The translations under genes were made by a program, and so were the position numbers. The notes beneath the pieces are model-generated. The model worked only from the letters and a program-made list of their open reading frames with translations, searched no databases and was not told where the DNA came from. Positions 9,540 to 22,957 of a DNA stretch of 64,000 nucleotides are shown piece by piece. The stretch lies in the NCBI RefSeq assembly GCF_037975245.1, contig NC_092576.1, positions 5,542,501 through 5,606,500 on the forward strand, given 5' to 3'. The first letter of the stretch is position 1. Each line of letters begins with the position of its first letter. This DNA is from Apostichopus japonicus. Its lineage: Eukaryota > Echinodermata > Holothuroidea > Aspidochirotida > Stichopodidae.

Positions 9540-12500
9540 GTAAGATCCAGTACCGGGTACCGGATTTATCTCGGAGACGGGGGGGGGGGGGACTGAGGTG
9601 GGTTATATATGTTAGGGAGAAGGAAGGTGTTAACATAAAGATACAAGACGTGAAATGAAAGACCTGCATTCCTGTATTAAGACTTCCTATGTGGTGAATG
9701 TGTCTGGCAAACTAATGGAAATACAATGTGGAGGATGCTATTCTATTTGGGGTAGGATATCAATTGAATGGTATTTTTAAACTGTAGTTGAATGCACGGC
9801 AAAAATGACAAAAATTTCATATGATGGTTCTATGTTCCTAAGACTTAACAATTTATACATTTTGGACTGGAGAATGGAACTTTGTCTGAGAGAAAAATAT
9901 ACTACAACTTTCATTTGATATGAAACAAGGTAAACGTCTTTTTTCTTCGATTGCAGGCACGGTTGTCTCGTCAGATAAGTGCCAGACTCCGCAATATCTG
10001 CAATTGGGAAAGAAAGGTATGATATCCTGCAACTTTCCTGGCGGTTTATATGGAACATTTTGGTACCACTCGTCCAATTTGACTAGCGAAGATCGACGAT
10101 TTATTTCCCTCAGAGGAGGTATTGTATCTGGACCCGGATACGATTCCGGAAAATACGGTGTTCAACCAGATGGATCTCTTATAATCAACAACGTTTCCAC
10201 CAAACATAATACTTATTTCGGTGTATCGACATTGGCGACTAGAGAAGATGATCCAATCGTTGAATATGTCTGTGTAGTTGTCTACGGTAAGTCGATTTCT
10301 TTGATTGCGGCATGCATATCTGTCGAAAAAATGGACCGTGTTCAGAGCGAAGAGGTAGAGCACAATGCAACGTGGAATCCACAGAAAAAGAAAAAAACAG
10401 GAGGTTCAACATTTCGACTGGCGCTTGATATAGCCCAGCGAAACACGTCATAAGCATAACTCAGGTAAATCCCTCCAATTAGTTTTAGATACGCGCCTGT
10501 TCGTTATATCTCCGAACCCTTTTCTGTACATTTCTCTAGCTCATGTAAATATTCAACCTCAATTCATCCTCCAATAAGAAAACAATCGAGCCAATGACCA
10601 ATTTTACGCCTACTGTTTGGAGATTTCTTCTCAGAAATCGTTCGCGTTTATTACGAATAAAAGCTTGGTAAAGGATTCCTCGATGATCATCACATTCTCC
10701 TATCATATCTCGTTATCATGTTTCAGACATTGTCTCCCTTTAGCTGACAATAAAAGAAGTCTATCGGGGGTTTGTTCATTCATCAATCCATCTATTTATT
10801 CATCTACTCACTCACTCATATGTTTATAATGCAAACGATGAAAAAAAGAGACTGGGGACTGCGGTGGGTTATATATGTAAGGGAGAAGGAAGGGTTAAAT
10901 GTTTACATAAAGATACAAGAAGTGAAATGAAAGACCTGCATTCCGGTATTAAGACTTCCTATGTCTGGAGAAGTACTTACTCAATCACATCACATGCATA
11001 CGCCCAGCATTGGGAGGGACGAATTGTCAGGAAAGGGTTGGGTGTGGTGACCTTTGTAAATGTGGTGAATGTGTCTGGCAAACTGATGGAAATGCAATAT
11101 GGAGGATGCTATTCTGTTCGGGTTAGGATGTCAATTGAATGGTATTTTTAAATTGAAGTTGAATGCAAGGCAAAATTCATTACAATTTCATATGATGGTT
11201 CTATGTTCCTTAGACTTAACAATTTATACATTTTGGACTGGAAAATGGAACACGGTCTAAGGGGATAATTATACTACAACATTCATTTGATATGAAACAA
11301 GGTAAACGTCTTTTTTCTTCAATAACAGGCACGGTTGTCTCGTCAGATAAGTGCCAAACTCCGCAATATCTGCAATTGGGAAAGAAAGGTATGATATCCT
11401 GCAACTTTCCTGGCGGTTTATATGGAACAATTTGGTACAACTCGTCCAATTTGACTAGCGAATATCGACAACTAATTTCCCACAAAGAAGATATTGTTTC
11501 TGGACCCGGATACAAGTCCGGAGAATACGGTGTTCAACTTGATGGATCTCTTGTAATCAACAAAGTTTCCACCCAACATAATACTTATTTCGGTGTATTG
11601 ACATTGGCGAATAAAGAAGATGATTCGATCGTTGAATATGTCTGTGTAGTTGTCTACGGTAAGTCGATTTCTTTGATAACAACATGCATATCTTTCGAAA
11701 CACTGGACCGAGTTCAGAGTTTGGAGCGAAGCGGTAGAGCACAATGCAACGTGGAACCCCCAGAAAAAGAAACAATAAGAGGTTCAACATTTCGACTGGC
11801 GCTTGATAGAGCCCGACGAAACACGTCGTAAGCATAACTCATGTAAATCCCTCCAATAAGTTTCTTATATGCGCCTGTTCGTTAGATCTCCGAACCCTTT
11901 TCTGTACATTTCTCTAGCTCATGTAAATATTCAACCTCAAGTCATCCTCCAATAAGAGAACAAACGAGCCAATGACCAATTTTACGCCTACTATTTAGAG
12001 ATATCTTCTCAGAAATCGTTCACGTTTATCACGAATAAAAGCTTGTTAAAGGATTCCTCGATGATCATCACATTCTCCTATCACATCTCCCTATCATTTT
12101 TCAGACATTGCCTTCCTTTAGCTGACAATAAAAGAAGTCAATCGGGGGTTTGTTCATTCATCAATCTATCCATTTATTCATCTACTCACTCACTTATATG
12201 TTTATAATACAAACGATGAAAAAAAAGAGAAAAGTGAGACTCCATACACAAGATCTAGTGAGAACCATACACAAGATAAAATATTCTCATGTGATTAGTA
12301 GCCTACTATAATAGAGTTGCAATGGTTCAACAGTGTAAAAAGCTACATTACTGAAATACCATTAGCACTGAACTCACTTTCATTGTAAGTAAATATATCT
12401 TACGGTCTCACTACACTGCATCACATTAAGTGTGAATATGGTGAGAAAAATTCACAGTATTTTCTTAATCTTGAACGTTACAACAAGGTAAATAATAACA

Positions 12501-15500
12501 TATCACAGCTTCGCAATGAAGATGGTCATATTGTTTCAAATTGTCAGGATATTTTAAGAGAAGCTGTTAGTTTTTATCGTAAACTTTATACTAAGTGTCC
12601 TAATATTTCTCCTGTCTCGTTTTTTGATGATGTTTGTACTAATCACAAGAGTCTTACCGATGATCAGAGTTATTTGTGCGAGGGTCTTTTTACCATCAAT
12701 GAATGTAAAGAGGCTGTTGGGTCCATGCATAAGAATAAAACCCCCGGTTCTGATGGATTATCAGTTGAATTTTATGTACATTTTTGGGACATTTTAGGTA
12801 ACTTTGTAGTTAATTCTCTTAATTTTGCTTTCAGTTGTACACACTTAGCCGATGAACAGGGCAGGGCAATAATCTCTTTGATTCCAAAGCCTTCAAAAGA
12901 TTTACAGTATTTGAAAAACTGGAGGCCTATAGCAATTTTAAATACTGACTACAAGATTGGAGCCAAATGCTTGGCAACCCGTATTAAGCGTGTTTTAAAT
13001 TACATTATTAGTGATGAGCAAACTGGATTCTTAAAAGGACGTTTCATCGGTGAGAACATTAGACTACTTTTAGACCTCATTGATCATTGTAATTCCAACA
13101 ATATTTCCGGTACTCTTCTGTTTCTAGATTTTGAAAAGGCTTTTGATTGTTTGGACTGGGAGTTTCTTTATCAAAGTTTAAAAATTTTCAATTTTGGTCC
13201 AAATTTTATTAGGTGGGTTAGAACTTATTATGGAAACGTCACATCTTGTGTTATTAACAATGGTCATCTCTCTCAGTATTTCAGTATTTCTCGAGGTGTA
13301 AGACAGGGTTGTCCACTCAGTCCTTACCTCTTTATCTTATGTTCAGAATTTCTCACATTCATGGTTAAAACAAGCTGTCGTATCAAGGGTATATCTATTA
13401 ATAACTCTGAAATAAGAATTTCACATTATGCCGATGATACTGTTCTATTTTTAGATGGTTCACGCGCTTCTCATGTAGAGGTTGTAAACATTCTTAATAA
13501 TTTCTCTGCCGCTTTGGGTTTAAAAGTTAATTTCAGCAAATCATTCTTTTTTCCATTGGGTGCTTTGGTGTCAAGGGTTCCCTGGTATTTTCATGAGTAT
13601 GGTTTTAATGTTAATCTTGGTTCCGTGAAATATCTTGGTGTCACATTTACTACAAAGAATGAAGATTTCTTTTCGTTCAATTATCTCCCCAAATTATCCA
13701 TGGCTCAAACAGTTACTTGGGATGTGGTCAAAACGTGACTTAACACCAACTGGTAAAATAACTATAATAAAGAGTTTGGCCATTTCGCAACTTGTTTATC
13801 TTTTTAGTGTTCTACCAAATCCTCCTCTTAGTTTCATTAAAGAGGTTAATAAAATCTTGTATAATTTTATTTGGAACAATAAACCTTATAAGATTAAACG
13901 GAGCACCCTTATTAATAAGAAAGTTAATGGTGGCTTTGATATGACAGATATTGAATCTTTTATTAAAAGTCTAAACTGTAGCTGGGTAAAACGGTATTTA
14001 GCCCCTCAGAGAGGAAACTGGAAAATATTTTTTGATTTATACCTAAAACAGTTCGGTGGTGCTTTTCTTTTTAAATGTAATTTCAATAAGGAGGCAGTTT
14101 CTTGTATTTCTAATATTTTTTGCAGAGAAGTGTGTGAGGCTTGGGCTGAGTTTAATTTTTATCATCCAGACAGTAATTATGGTAATGAAATCATTTTAAA
14201 CAACAGTCATATATTGGTTAACAATAAAGTAATTTTCCAGTATAATCTTTTAAATCACAGAACAATTAATGTGAAAGATTTCATTAAAAATGATGGCTCG
14301 GTAATTCCATATAACACGTTTCAAGCGAAAAAATATATTAGAAATTTTCCTTTTACTTCGTACTTTGGGATTATTCACGCCATTCCTAGTTATTGGAGGG
14401 GGTACCATGATTCTGTTTTGCTCCCAATGAGTGAAAATAACTTTAATATGTGCATGCGCACACATAAAATAACCAAAAATGTTTATAATAAGCTAATTAC
14501 CGGTCTCTGCACGCCCCCGTCGTCTATTATGAAGTGGCAAGCTATGAATTTTCCAGTGAAAATAGTTTGGAATAAGATTTTTAGGCTGCCTTATACGGCT
14601 GTGAATGACCCCAAAGTATCATATTTACAATTGCGTTTTCTACGTCGTATTTTAGGCATAAATAGCTTGCTTTATAAAATGAAAATGGTTAATTCTCCAC
14701 TTTGTTCATTTTGCAAGAATGCCGATGAAACGCTTATACATTTGTTTTATAATTGTAGTCACGTTGAGCGTTTCTGGGAGGCAGTGAATTCAAATTGCAT
14801 TAAAACTAATTATTCTTTTAATTTGACCAACATTTGTTTTGGTGATTTTGGTGATATAGATAATCCTGTGACCTTTTTAATTTTGCATGCTAAAAAGTAC
14901 ATTTATACTTGTAGGTTGGATAACAAAATCCCACATGTGCAAGAATTTTATTTTAAGTTTCGGTTTCAACTTGACCTGCACTATTTCATTTCTAAGCAAA
15001 ACAACAATTTGTGTAACCTTAACGACTTCTATGATTTCTTTATGTAAGCTTCTTATGTAAGTCTTTTTGCTGATTCTTTTGTATTATGTGTTACGGTATT
15101 GTAAATAAATACAGTGGTGAAAAAAAAATCACATTAAGACCCTATAATGAAGCAATGAATATGTAAAAATAACATGCAGTGTCCACCTGACAACTGAATG
15201 TCATTTGGTAATAACATTCCATAACATACTATTTCAGTTAATCATCTAACTATAATATCTTTGTGAAAAACAAGCTAAAGCTTACATTTCCTATTGAAAT
15301 ATTTCACAAAGAATACCGACTTCCTTGCGCCCTTATTTAGTAAACCCAACACAATTAATAAAAGACCATATAAACATGCCAAATACTTTTTGGCTGGACA
15401 CTATTATTTAAATACGTCTTTCTTTTCACAATTTGCAGACAAACCACAGGAACCGTACCCAACCGTTGATGCTACTGGATGTTACCACAAATCATTATGC

Positions 15501-18500
15501 TTTTTAAAATTAAACGCTGCTTCCAGTTTAAGTTGTAATGTTTTACGAGTAGGTGAAGTATTAGATGATTTGTCATGGAAGTTAAGAACTAACACCGGGG
15601 ATGGACTGATCTCTTCTCAGTCGAAAGCTGTAACAACCAGTGTCAATGAATTACAATCTTACCATGCTGTTGTGGATATTTCGTTAAAACCCTCTCTCTC
15701 GTTACGTTTATTCGTCTGCGCAGCGAGAAGCAATGTGTCTGAAGTAGGTATCAGTGAATCTGCGATACTGGTTGAAATCGGGACACTGGAAGCATCTATC
15801 GAACCTCTGCTTGTAACACCTAATGAAAGAGTGTTTATGAACTGCGGGGAAGATGTGTCATTCTTTGTATGGAAAAAAGTAGGTCAAACGGAAGAAATAA
15901 TTGCATTTGGAACTGAAAGTATGAGTGAAGTTATAATGCCTGATGGATTCACATTGCAAAATAGCTCTCTTGTTATAAACACGGCTGGAAATCCTAACCT
16001 GGGCACGTACACATGTGTTTATAGCACTGAAGGTGTTACAACGAAATTTACATCAACTGATGTAACTTTTCAGGGTAAGAACTACATTTAATGCAAGAAC
16101 TTATCCATAACTATTCTATGTGCGGGTTAAATTATATGTGGTATGCCAGTTGACGTGGTAAACCTTAACTGATCGAATGCTTTTGTTGTTTTGATGTGAA
16201 ATTGAAGGAGAAGCGTGGAAAAAGAAGGGACAGTGTTTTTAAAAATATCAACGTGTAAGTAATGTCCTTTTATTTGTTATGAGCTGTGTAGTTCTTGATA
16301 CAAAATTTGACATACCGTTGAATATCATTCACATGCATGTTTGGACTACTATGAAGCTACTTATCATATCTGTGTTGATTCGTTATCTGGAAATGATGTC
16401 AACTTGTATCTGGAAATGTTGATGTCCATATTTTGACCATTTCTCTTGGTATTTCAGAGGAGGAACGACGACCCGGTTGGATTGTTGTTGTTGTTGTGTT
16501 ATTTGTGTTGACGAGTTGCATCGTCGTATTTCTGATCGTGTTTCGCCGCCGCCGACTTAAAGGTACTTTATTTATTAATCAAAAATATCAATCTTACTCT
16601 GAAGTATCTAATAGACTTATGTTTAATTGATTCGTTTAGGTTTCTTTTTGCAATCAGACTGTTATCGACGCTGACTTAGAATAATCTAGATGGTGAAATC
16701 ATATCCCCCTATTATGAATCTCTGCTTAATGGATTTATACTTAAAGTACTTCGGAACCGTTGCAAACTGTGACTCCTGAATATCTGTTTCAGCTTCTCCT
16801 ATAGCTCCACCAATTACTGGTCCATGTTCCCATTATTGATATGACATTTTGTTAAATCCTACTTGTAGCATGAGGGGTGGATGGGAGTCTTCAAGAGCAA
16901 TAATAGGGCATCTCTTACATATTACAACCCCCGTGCACTTTTGGTTAAACCTCACCCAGATGCTCCTTATGACTTCTCCACCCTCCCTGGTATAGAATTC
17001 TTGAAATGCTTTCCTGAGATACCAGTTCTACCATCTGTGTGGAATCCTACCTACACACTTTGTTAGTACCTACTTTCTAGTGCATGTCGTGTTCAGTTAA
17101 CTGTTTTTGGAACGGAGTACTATATTTCAATGTTTCACTACAAATTAAAGCAGTTTGCGATGTAACCTTGGTGACAATAAACCACAATTAGACTAAAACC
17201 ACGTAAATGTAATGATGTAAGCCAAACGGACGCAGAATGTGTTAAGAGATCTTGATGAAAGCAAACTGTTACAAGAACAACATAATTCAAATTAGTTTGA
17301 TATTGTTCTGATCAAAATGTGAATACTCTAACCAATTTATACTGATTAAACGTGTTCGTCACACTCTACACTTCACTACAATATATTGCAATATATCAGT
17401 TATAGCAATTCTCTTATGTAAATTACAAGTGCATTAATTCTTGTTACAATCGGGTGAATTCACTTCTCGCAAGTAGTCTAGGGAGAAAATAAGGAAAGGC
17501 TAAGAAATTTTAATAAGATTGAAACCATTTAATGAATATAACTTGATAATAGAAAGTAATTAGACTTTTGTGCATATCATGGATTTGTTCAAGCTATTGA
17601 CCAGCCAACTTGTCATCATAACTTATTCTTTGAAACACACCGTCCAAAGTCAGACAATAGCCAACGATGTACGTTATTAAGATGTAAACAGATGAAACAG
17701 ATAAAACAGATTAGAATGAAATAGATGAAATTGATTAAACAGACTAATGAGATTAAACAGATGAAACAGGTGAAATAGATGAAACAGTTTCAACATATTA
17801 AACATATTAATCAGATTAGACAGATCACATAGATTAAACAGATTAATCAAATTAAACAGATTAAATAGATAAAATAGATAAGTAGATGAAATAAATAAAG
17901 TAGATGAAATATTTAAAATAGATGAATAGATGAACAAGGTTAAACAGGTTAAACAGATTAAACATATTAAGCAAATGAAATAAATTAACAGATTAATCAG
18001 ATTAACAAGATTAAATAGATGAAATATATTAAAAAGATAAAGTAGATTAAATAGATTATTTAACAGATTAAACAGATTACATATATATTACAGATTTAAA
18101 CATTAAATAGATTAAAAAGTGGTATTCGAATATTAACATACATGATCATCCTGATATAAAATAGGCAATTAAAGATCTTTTCTTTCTAAAAATATTTTAG
18201 TCACGCCCACTCAGCCAATGTCACGCTCTGACTGCATTCTTATTTTCAGCACTATGACAATGAGATGATCACTTTGTATAGTTATGCAACATTACATTCT
18301 AATCAAGAATGGTGCGGGTTATTTCTTTAGATCAGAGTTCAAGTTGTTAATGCATGTCCCTTGTAAACGAGTGACTCACAGATCACAGGCGTCAAGTTAT
18401 TATCTTACCTAACGTATACAATCTGTCTGATGTGCCGTTTGAAGCTTGTGTCTTTAATTATTAATATTTTTATTTTTGCTGTTAGAACTACAGCTTGCAA

Positions 18501-21500
18501 TACTCAGATGAGTAATTCAGTTTATATCTTATCCGCAACAGAGAATAATTCCAAAGATCGACAGAGTACCACAACAGCAACACAACAGCTACTACTCAAA
18601 CGTACGATAAAGGTGACAGAAAAGGAATTAAAAGGTATCTAAGCTACCAATATCTAGTTCATTATTTCATGGATTATTCACTTATTTATTTTGATAATGA
18701 ATTAGACATACGAGTATACGGCTGCTAACCATAACATTGATCTTGCTCTTTCATTTTAAAGCTTTTTGTGAGAAAGTTATAATTTCGAAAGACCAAACTC
18801 GAGATGTACACGATGGGATAGTGAAGAGGTTGAAGGAAGCATCTAAAAGACAGGTGAAAAACTTTTTACAAGAATTTATAATATTACTTTACTTTCAATT
18901 CAGTGTGTAAAAGAAATACAGACATGATGTACCTAAGCTTGATGTTCTTTTGTCAAACAATTACAGTGGAAGAATCTGAAAATATGAGGCATTGAGAAAA
19001 AAAGGTGACCGATTCATAGATAGCTACCTCGTTAGTTCATTATATTTTGTTTTAACTTTCAAAATAAAACATTAGCCATAGTATCCACTAGGTTCATATA
19101 TACATTTAACGAGAGCTTGCCCAATATGTTAACCGTTGAGTCATGTCTTAATTCATGATGTTTCGACACATTGAACAATGATTCAAACAGCGACTTCACG
19201 TAGTTTTTAAAGTAAGTTAAACGTCTGGTTTACTTCTCTTAATGCTTGTTTCTGTTGAAGCGAATGATATGTGAAATGTTAAAACAAAATTGCCAGCATT
19301 TAGTGTCCACTTCATTTTAGAAATCTCAAACTCTACTGAAGAAAACTGCAGAGTGGATTAACACTTTGTAATAAAGATATGATTAATAATTGGGTAAAAA
19401 AATGGACTTCGTAATCACACACGTGATGTTGAATAACTATCATGAAATATATAAATTTGTTGCGTATTTTTGAATACTAATTTGTAACCTTTAAATGCTT
19501 CAAGTTACGGCGATTAAGATATGAATATTACATAAATATGTTTAAAATTACTATTTATCAAATTAAAGAAAACTTTTCTTTGTTGGTACAAAGATGAACC
19601 AATTTCCTTTGGCTGCTGTTCATCTCCATTGCCAATTAGCAGTTTGCTTCCCGATCCACATCATGTTAAGGACCTACCTATTTCAGCTTAAACCTACAGG
19701 CATTACTTAATTAAAAAGAATCAGGAAGCTGAAACAAACAAAAACACACAACAAGCATCGTCATATCAATATTATCAATATAAAGTAACTAAGCTAATTT
19801 GAGACAACTGTCATGTTTCACTTTTATATTTTCAAGTTAGGATTTATTTTACACGATATGACAGACACACCATATGTTGCTATATCAATTGTTAACTGAT
19901 TAGTGTTGACCAATCTTTGAATTTCTTTGTGATCTCTCCTAGTTATTCAATGATCTAAATAATGTTGATAATGATTTGGGTTTCCTCATTCATGTTTGCT
20001 CAAACTTATATTATGTAGTTAATTTCTTGTATAGGTTGACATCCAAAGGATTATATTGCGAGACAGCTTTACGTCGGTTGAAGATAATGGTGGAGCTATT
20101 AATCTAAGCTCTGGAGCAGCTTTACCTCGGCTTAACAATTTGAACAGATTGGACTTTGGAAACGAAAAATGGCAACAATGGGACTTAACCAAATTGATTA
20201 GTATCCTGCAATATGCTTGTCACAGAAGTCCACCGACCGAGATCAGGTAAGCGTTGTTATTTTGAACATTCGACTATTATTTCATATTGTCTGAGAAAGA
20301 ATTACATTTATTCATTTTACCTATTTGTTGGAATTATTACTGTTAGAGTATAACTATATGTGAAGACGTTTTAGCAATATGTCGAATCATCTCGTTCTTA
20401 CTTACACATACTATCACGTGCAGAATATACCTACTATACCTTAGAAATTCGTTTGTATGCTCCTTTGTTTGAGCAGGCTGCATCAGAAAAAAAAATCAGT
20501 AAAAATAATTGAACTCGCATTTGGGGACTTAACAATAAGAGTATAATAATGCACACATTTTAGTGTATCTAATGGCAATAAAGTTACAAATTACTACAAT
20601 TTCTTCTCAAAGGATTGAAAGAAGTCTGCTGCCCTTCGAACTTGAGAACATGTTGAGCATATTACACCATAAGCCACGTGGTAAGAATGCAGTTTAACAA
20701 ATTACTCTTACAAATAAATTAATATTTACAGGTAAATGTTGATGAGGTGAAATGAAGTTATGTAAATAATTGCATCTGCACGATTAAGAGCAATGACTTA
20801 TGCGTTTATGATTATCCTTTGTTCAACTGGTTTGAGAAAAATTAGTAAAACACGAAAAAAGGAGATTTCTTCACGTCTTTATCTACAACCCTAAAGCTAC
20901 ATTTTTACCTAATGAGCTCATATTTGCTTTCGTCGTGCCTAATTTCAGTTACATATATAGCGCATTTCTTATCGAAGCCAAATAGATTTATGCGATGGTA
21001 ATTATGCGTTCATTTAAGTATGTTCATGGGGTGTGGGTATGTGCGTGACGGCTTAGCTTAACACCGCAAGTGTAAAAGAATATGATGGTTTAATGTCATA
21101 CTTGGGGTGTTGATCCACCTTAGTAAGCAGAAGAAAATTATTTTCTTCACAAGTGAAGTGAAGTACACGAAGGTGAACGCTTTTGAATGTTTAAACACAA
21201 TACGTTAATAAGTACAGTTTGGATAAAATTGATAAGTGGTGGTTGATCTAACGTAATGAATACAAGAATTTTCTTTTTTCTTTTTCTTTTTATTGGCGCG
21301 GGGGAGAGTTGGAGTGAAATTAAGTCAAGAATCTTATTTTCGTTTTTTTTTTTGTGGGGGGGGGGGGGTATTTGAGGTTAACTCTCAGTTTGATAAGAGT
21401 CTATTGACATTACAATTGACCTCTGAACTTTACAAACACAGTACCAGTCCATTGTATAGTCCATAAGGGGAGTCAACAGGTAAATTGCTTTAATTATTGT

Positions 21501-22646
21501 TCAATTGATATTCTCGTCGTATAATGTTTCAGCATCTAGTTATGGTTTGAATAATTATGTTTATTTCAAGCTCCAGTAGAACTATATAGATATGGTTGGA
21601 TTTTCATCTAGTCCTGGGTGGAAGATAGGTAGTAAGTTAGCGTACATGTGCGATATCTCATGAAAGGGAATACGAACGGTCAACATATCTGAAGAAAGTT
21701 GTTTGTGCTTTGAGAAGGTCAAAGTGGGAAAACCTAGTTAAAAACTTTATAGAATAGCAATTCGGATGGATATCAGATCATTTACAGATTTATAAAATAC
21801 GTTATCCAATAATCAATGTATTTACCATCGGCCTCTTTTCTTCCTATTGTTAGCATAGATGCAGTAAACGGACAGTTGATGTCCTCACAGTTCCATATGA
21901 AAGGGAGTTTTTAGCAAAATGAGTTGTTAACAGGAAGCCAGTAGTATACATTTCAGGCTACTTATGGAATGTCAAGAAAATCATTACTTTGCTACAAATA
22001 CAGATCGCACAATTCATCTGTTAAATCGGGAATTACTAGGTTAATCAATTATATTCTTCAAAAGTTATATAAATATTAAATGTCCGGATGTAGATGACAA
22101 AACGGGCTTGTACTAAATGTTTTACACCTTCAAGTTTCCATAGGTAACAGACTAAAGAAAACTCTGTTACGGTCTCTTTCAGTCGAGTGGGTAACTGGTT
22201 TGGAAGCTGCAGGAGAACTGTATTTGAATTACGATACTGAACAGTGGGAGGTATGACTTGGTAACATATGTTTTATGAAGATATCATTTTAAATAGACTT
22301 ATTCTTAAATATACCTTTACATAGTAGAAGAACTAACATAGTCAAATTCATCTGGGTTTCGTTTAAATAACACCCATCAAGTTGTTGCTTAGGTCTTATT
22401 GCATACATATCAAGGGATTTAATGTGTACTAATAATGTTGTTATTTGTTTATTCACACAGTACACTACACATGGTCCTCTGAACGAGAATATATATAACA
22501 TGCTTGTAAGTATATATTAGTAAAATATATTTCAATCCAGTGCAAAAAATAATGTGAACAGTAGAAGCCAAAAACACTTTGTTCCATTCAACGACTCTCA
22601 TATTTTTCAGGAGTGGCGAAATTACGTTTACTTCAAGAGAGGGTGA
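9485..22646 (+). CDS. Gene A: type I membrane receptor with four Ig domains
   Basis: Predicted exons: 9485-9539, 9957-10286, 11329-11658, 15439-16074, 16458-16562, 18521-18634, 18762-18853, 20035-20246, 20613-20680, 22183-22250, 22461-22505, 22611-22646 (stop 22644-22646). The sum is 2091 nt, 696 codons, with all splice phases compatible. Layout: signal peptide 1-18; V-like Ig 19-128 and 129-238; two Ig domains 239-450; transmembrane helix about 458-479 followed by RRRR; cytoplasmic tail about 480-696 of unknown family, ending with a YNML motif. The extracellular exons are phase 1-1, typical of shuffled Ig exons. The start is the ATG directly after a CAG acceptor, so a leader intron is expected. 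A surface recognition or adhesion role is inferred from architecture only. Gene B is a paralogue. Confidence 0.8.
9957..10286 (+). CDS. Gene A exon: V-like Ig domain 1
   Basis: 330 nt, phase 1-1, between TTGCAG and GTAAGT. Protein landmarks: Cys27 (A-strand region), Cys43 in MISC (B strand), Trp54 (C strand), DGSLIINNVS (E strand), Cys124 in EYVCVVVY. At the F strand, where YxC is expected, the sequence reads TYFGV with glycine. N-glycosylation sequons are present (for example SSNLTS). 79% or more of residues look shared with the second V exon. Confidence 0.8.
11329..11658 (+). CDS. Gene A exon: V-like Ig domain 2
   Basis: Same length and phase as the first V exon and arising from a local tandem duplication with a 1372-bp offset. 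It keeps the Cys in DKC, ISC and YVC, the WY and DGSLVIN motifs, and the same glycine at the F-strand position (TYFGV). Differences cluster in the middle (SLRGG versus SHKED) and after the E strand. The donor GTAAGTCG is conserved. Confidence 0.8.
12431..15128 (+). mobile_element. 5'-truncated L1/Tx1-like LINE in an intron of gene A
   Basis: The reading frame is open from the first base of the insert (GEKNSQYFLNLE, the stretch preceding the RT domain) through RT motifs KTPGSDGL, WRPIAILN, FLDFEKAFD, GVRQGCPLSPYLF and YADDTVLFLD, then breaks by one frameshift near 13690-13710. The other frame continues from WSKRDLTPTGKI to a C-terminal zinc-binding region with CSFCKNADETLIHLFYNC (zf-RVT) and ends at 15047. 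AATAAA and an A8 tail close it. The 10-bp duplication TCACATTAAG flanks it (12421-12430 and 15129-15138). Endonuclease and ORF1 are missing, so it is dead on arrival. Confidence 0.93.
15439..16074 (+). CDS. Gene A exon: two Ig domains in one exon
   Basis: 636 nt, phase 1-1, acceptor TTTGCAG, donor GTAAGA. First domain: LSC (B strand), LSW (C strand), LFVCAA (F strand). Second domain: FMNC, FVWKK, then SLVIN and GTYTCVYS, a canonical YxC F strand. An extra Cys pair (TGC...SLC) lies in the first 20 residues. Two Ig folds without an intron between them is unusual next to the one-domain V exons. 89-90% of residues appear shared with gene B. Confidence 0.82.
16458..16562 (+). CDS. Gene A exon: transmembrane segment
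   Basis: 105 nt, phase 1-1. It encodes EEERRPG, then a strongly hydrophobic helix starting WIVVVVVLFVL, then FRRRR, a stop-transfer signal giving N-out/C-in topology. The GTT-rich valine run is one codon-pair shorter than in gene B (105 versus 111 nt), consistent with slippage in the (GTT)n tract. Confidence 0.85.
16563..18520. repeat. Intron of gene A with a 10-bp (AGATTAAAC) minisatellite
   Basis: The intron is non-coding. From about 17688 to 18115 it holds a degenerate tandem repeat with a period near 10 bp (AGATGAAACAGATTAAACAG pairs). The orthologous intron of gene B has a shorter array (about 50030-50250). The block at 16867-17060 is conserved in unit 2 but with frame-breaking indels. 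Confidence 0.8.
18521..22646 (+). CDS. Gene A cytoplasmic-tail exons (7 exons)
   Basis: Exons 18521-18634, 18762-18853, 20035-20246, 20613-20680, 22183-22250, 22461-22505 and 22611-22646, all with AG/GT borders and phases 1-1, 1-0, 0-2, 2-1, 1-0, 0-0 and 0-stop. The tail is charged, with a likely amphipathic region (GIVKRLKEASKRQ), a tryptophan-rich part (EKWQQWDLTKLISILQYACH) and tyrosines near the end (LYLNYDTEQW, IYNML, NYVYF). I recognise no named domain. Conservation of every exon, phase and length class in gene B argues that it is translated. Confidence 0.75.
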
Positions 22647-22957
22647 GGAGGAGGTGGTTGCGCCACGGCTTTTCAGAAGATATATTAGTCAGAACAGCAA
22701 TGACCTGGATGTATCAGGATAATGTTAAGAAGTATAATTGCCTATTCTGTCGTATTTATTAATGAAACCGCTTAAAATGTGTTTAGAATTTATTAAATAG
22801 TATATCAATATATTATTATTAGGCCAATTCTACTAAAGAAACCACGAATGTAGTGTTAGAATTACATTATGCCAAGAAGATCGGTGTATTGCACTGAATA
22901 TTCATCCATATAGACAGGCAATGGTGTTTTGCAGATGTATCAGTAGTGGAAGGAACG

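Larger units (their letters stand above)
9590..12225 (+). repeat. Local tandem duplication carrying the V exon
   Basis: Two copies, about 9590-10850 and 10858-12225, each with the same block before the exon (GGGTTATATATGT...), the V exon, and the same long 3' block (AACAATCGAGCCAATGACC, AGGATTCCTCGATGATCATC, a field of CATTCATCAATC words). The second copy is more complete at its 5' end, containing about 90 bp (near 10968-11060) that the first lacks. Gene B has one V exon and one set of flanks, so the duplication is specific to unit 1 or was lost in unit 2. Confidence 0.85.

Noticed and set aside
10287-10453. Extension of the V-domain frames into the following intron (also 11659-11831)
   Set aside because: A strong GTAAGT donor conserved in three copies lies at the domain end; the read-through is intron.
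16793-16840. Alternative terminal exon in gene A (ASPIAPPITG...)
   Set aside because: The acceptor CAG is not conserved in gene B and there is no supporting frame there.
16881-17066. 61-codon frame conserved in position at 49272-49457
   Set aside because: Alignment of the two units needs frame-breaking indels and lacks conserved splice sites, so it is conserved intron rather than an exon.
18486-18520. Upstream acceptor (GCTGTTAG) for the first tail exon
   Set aside because: In phase 1 it would read into TGA in gene A; the CAG/TTTATAT acceptor at 18520/18521 is open in both genes.
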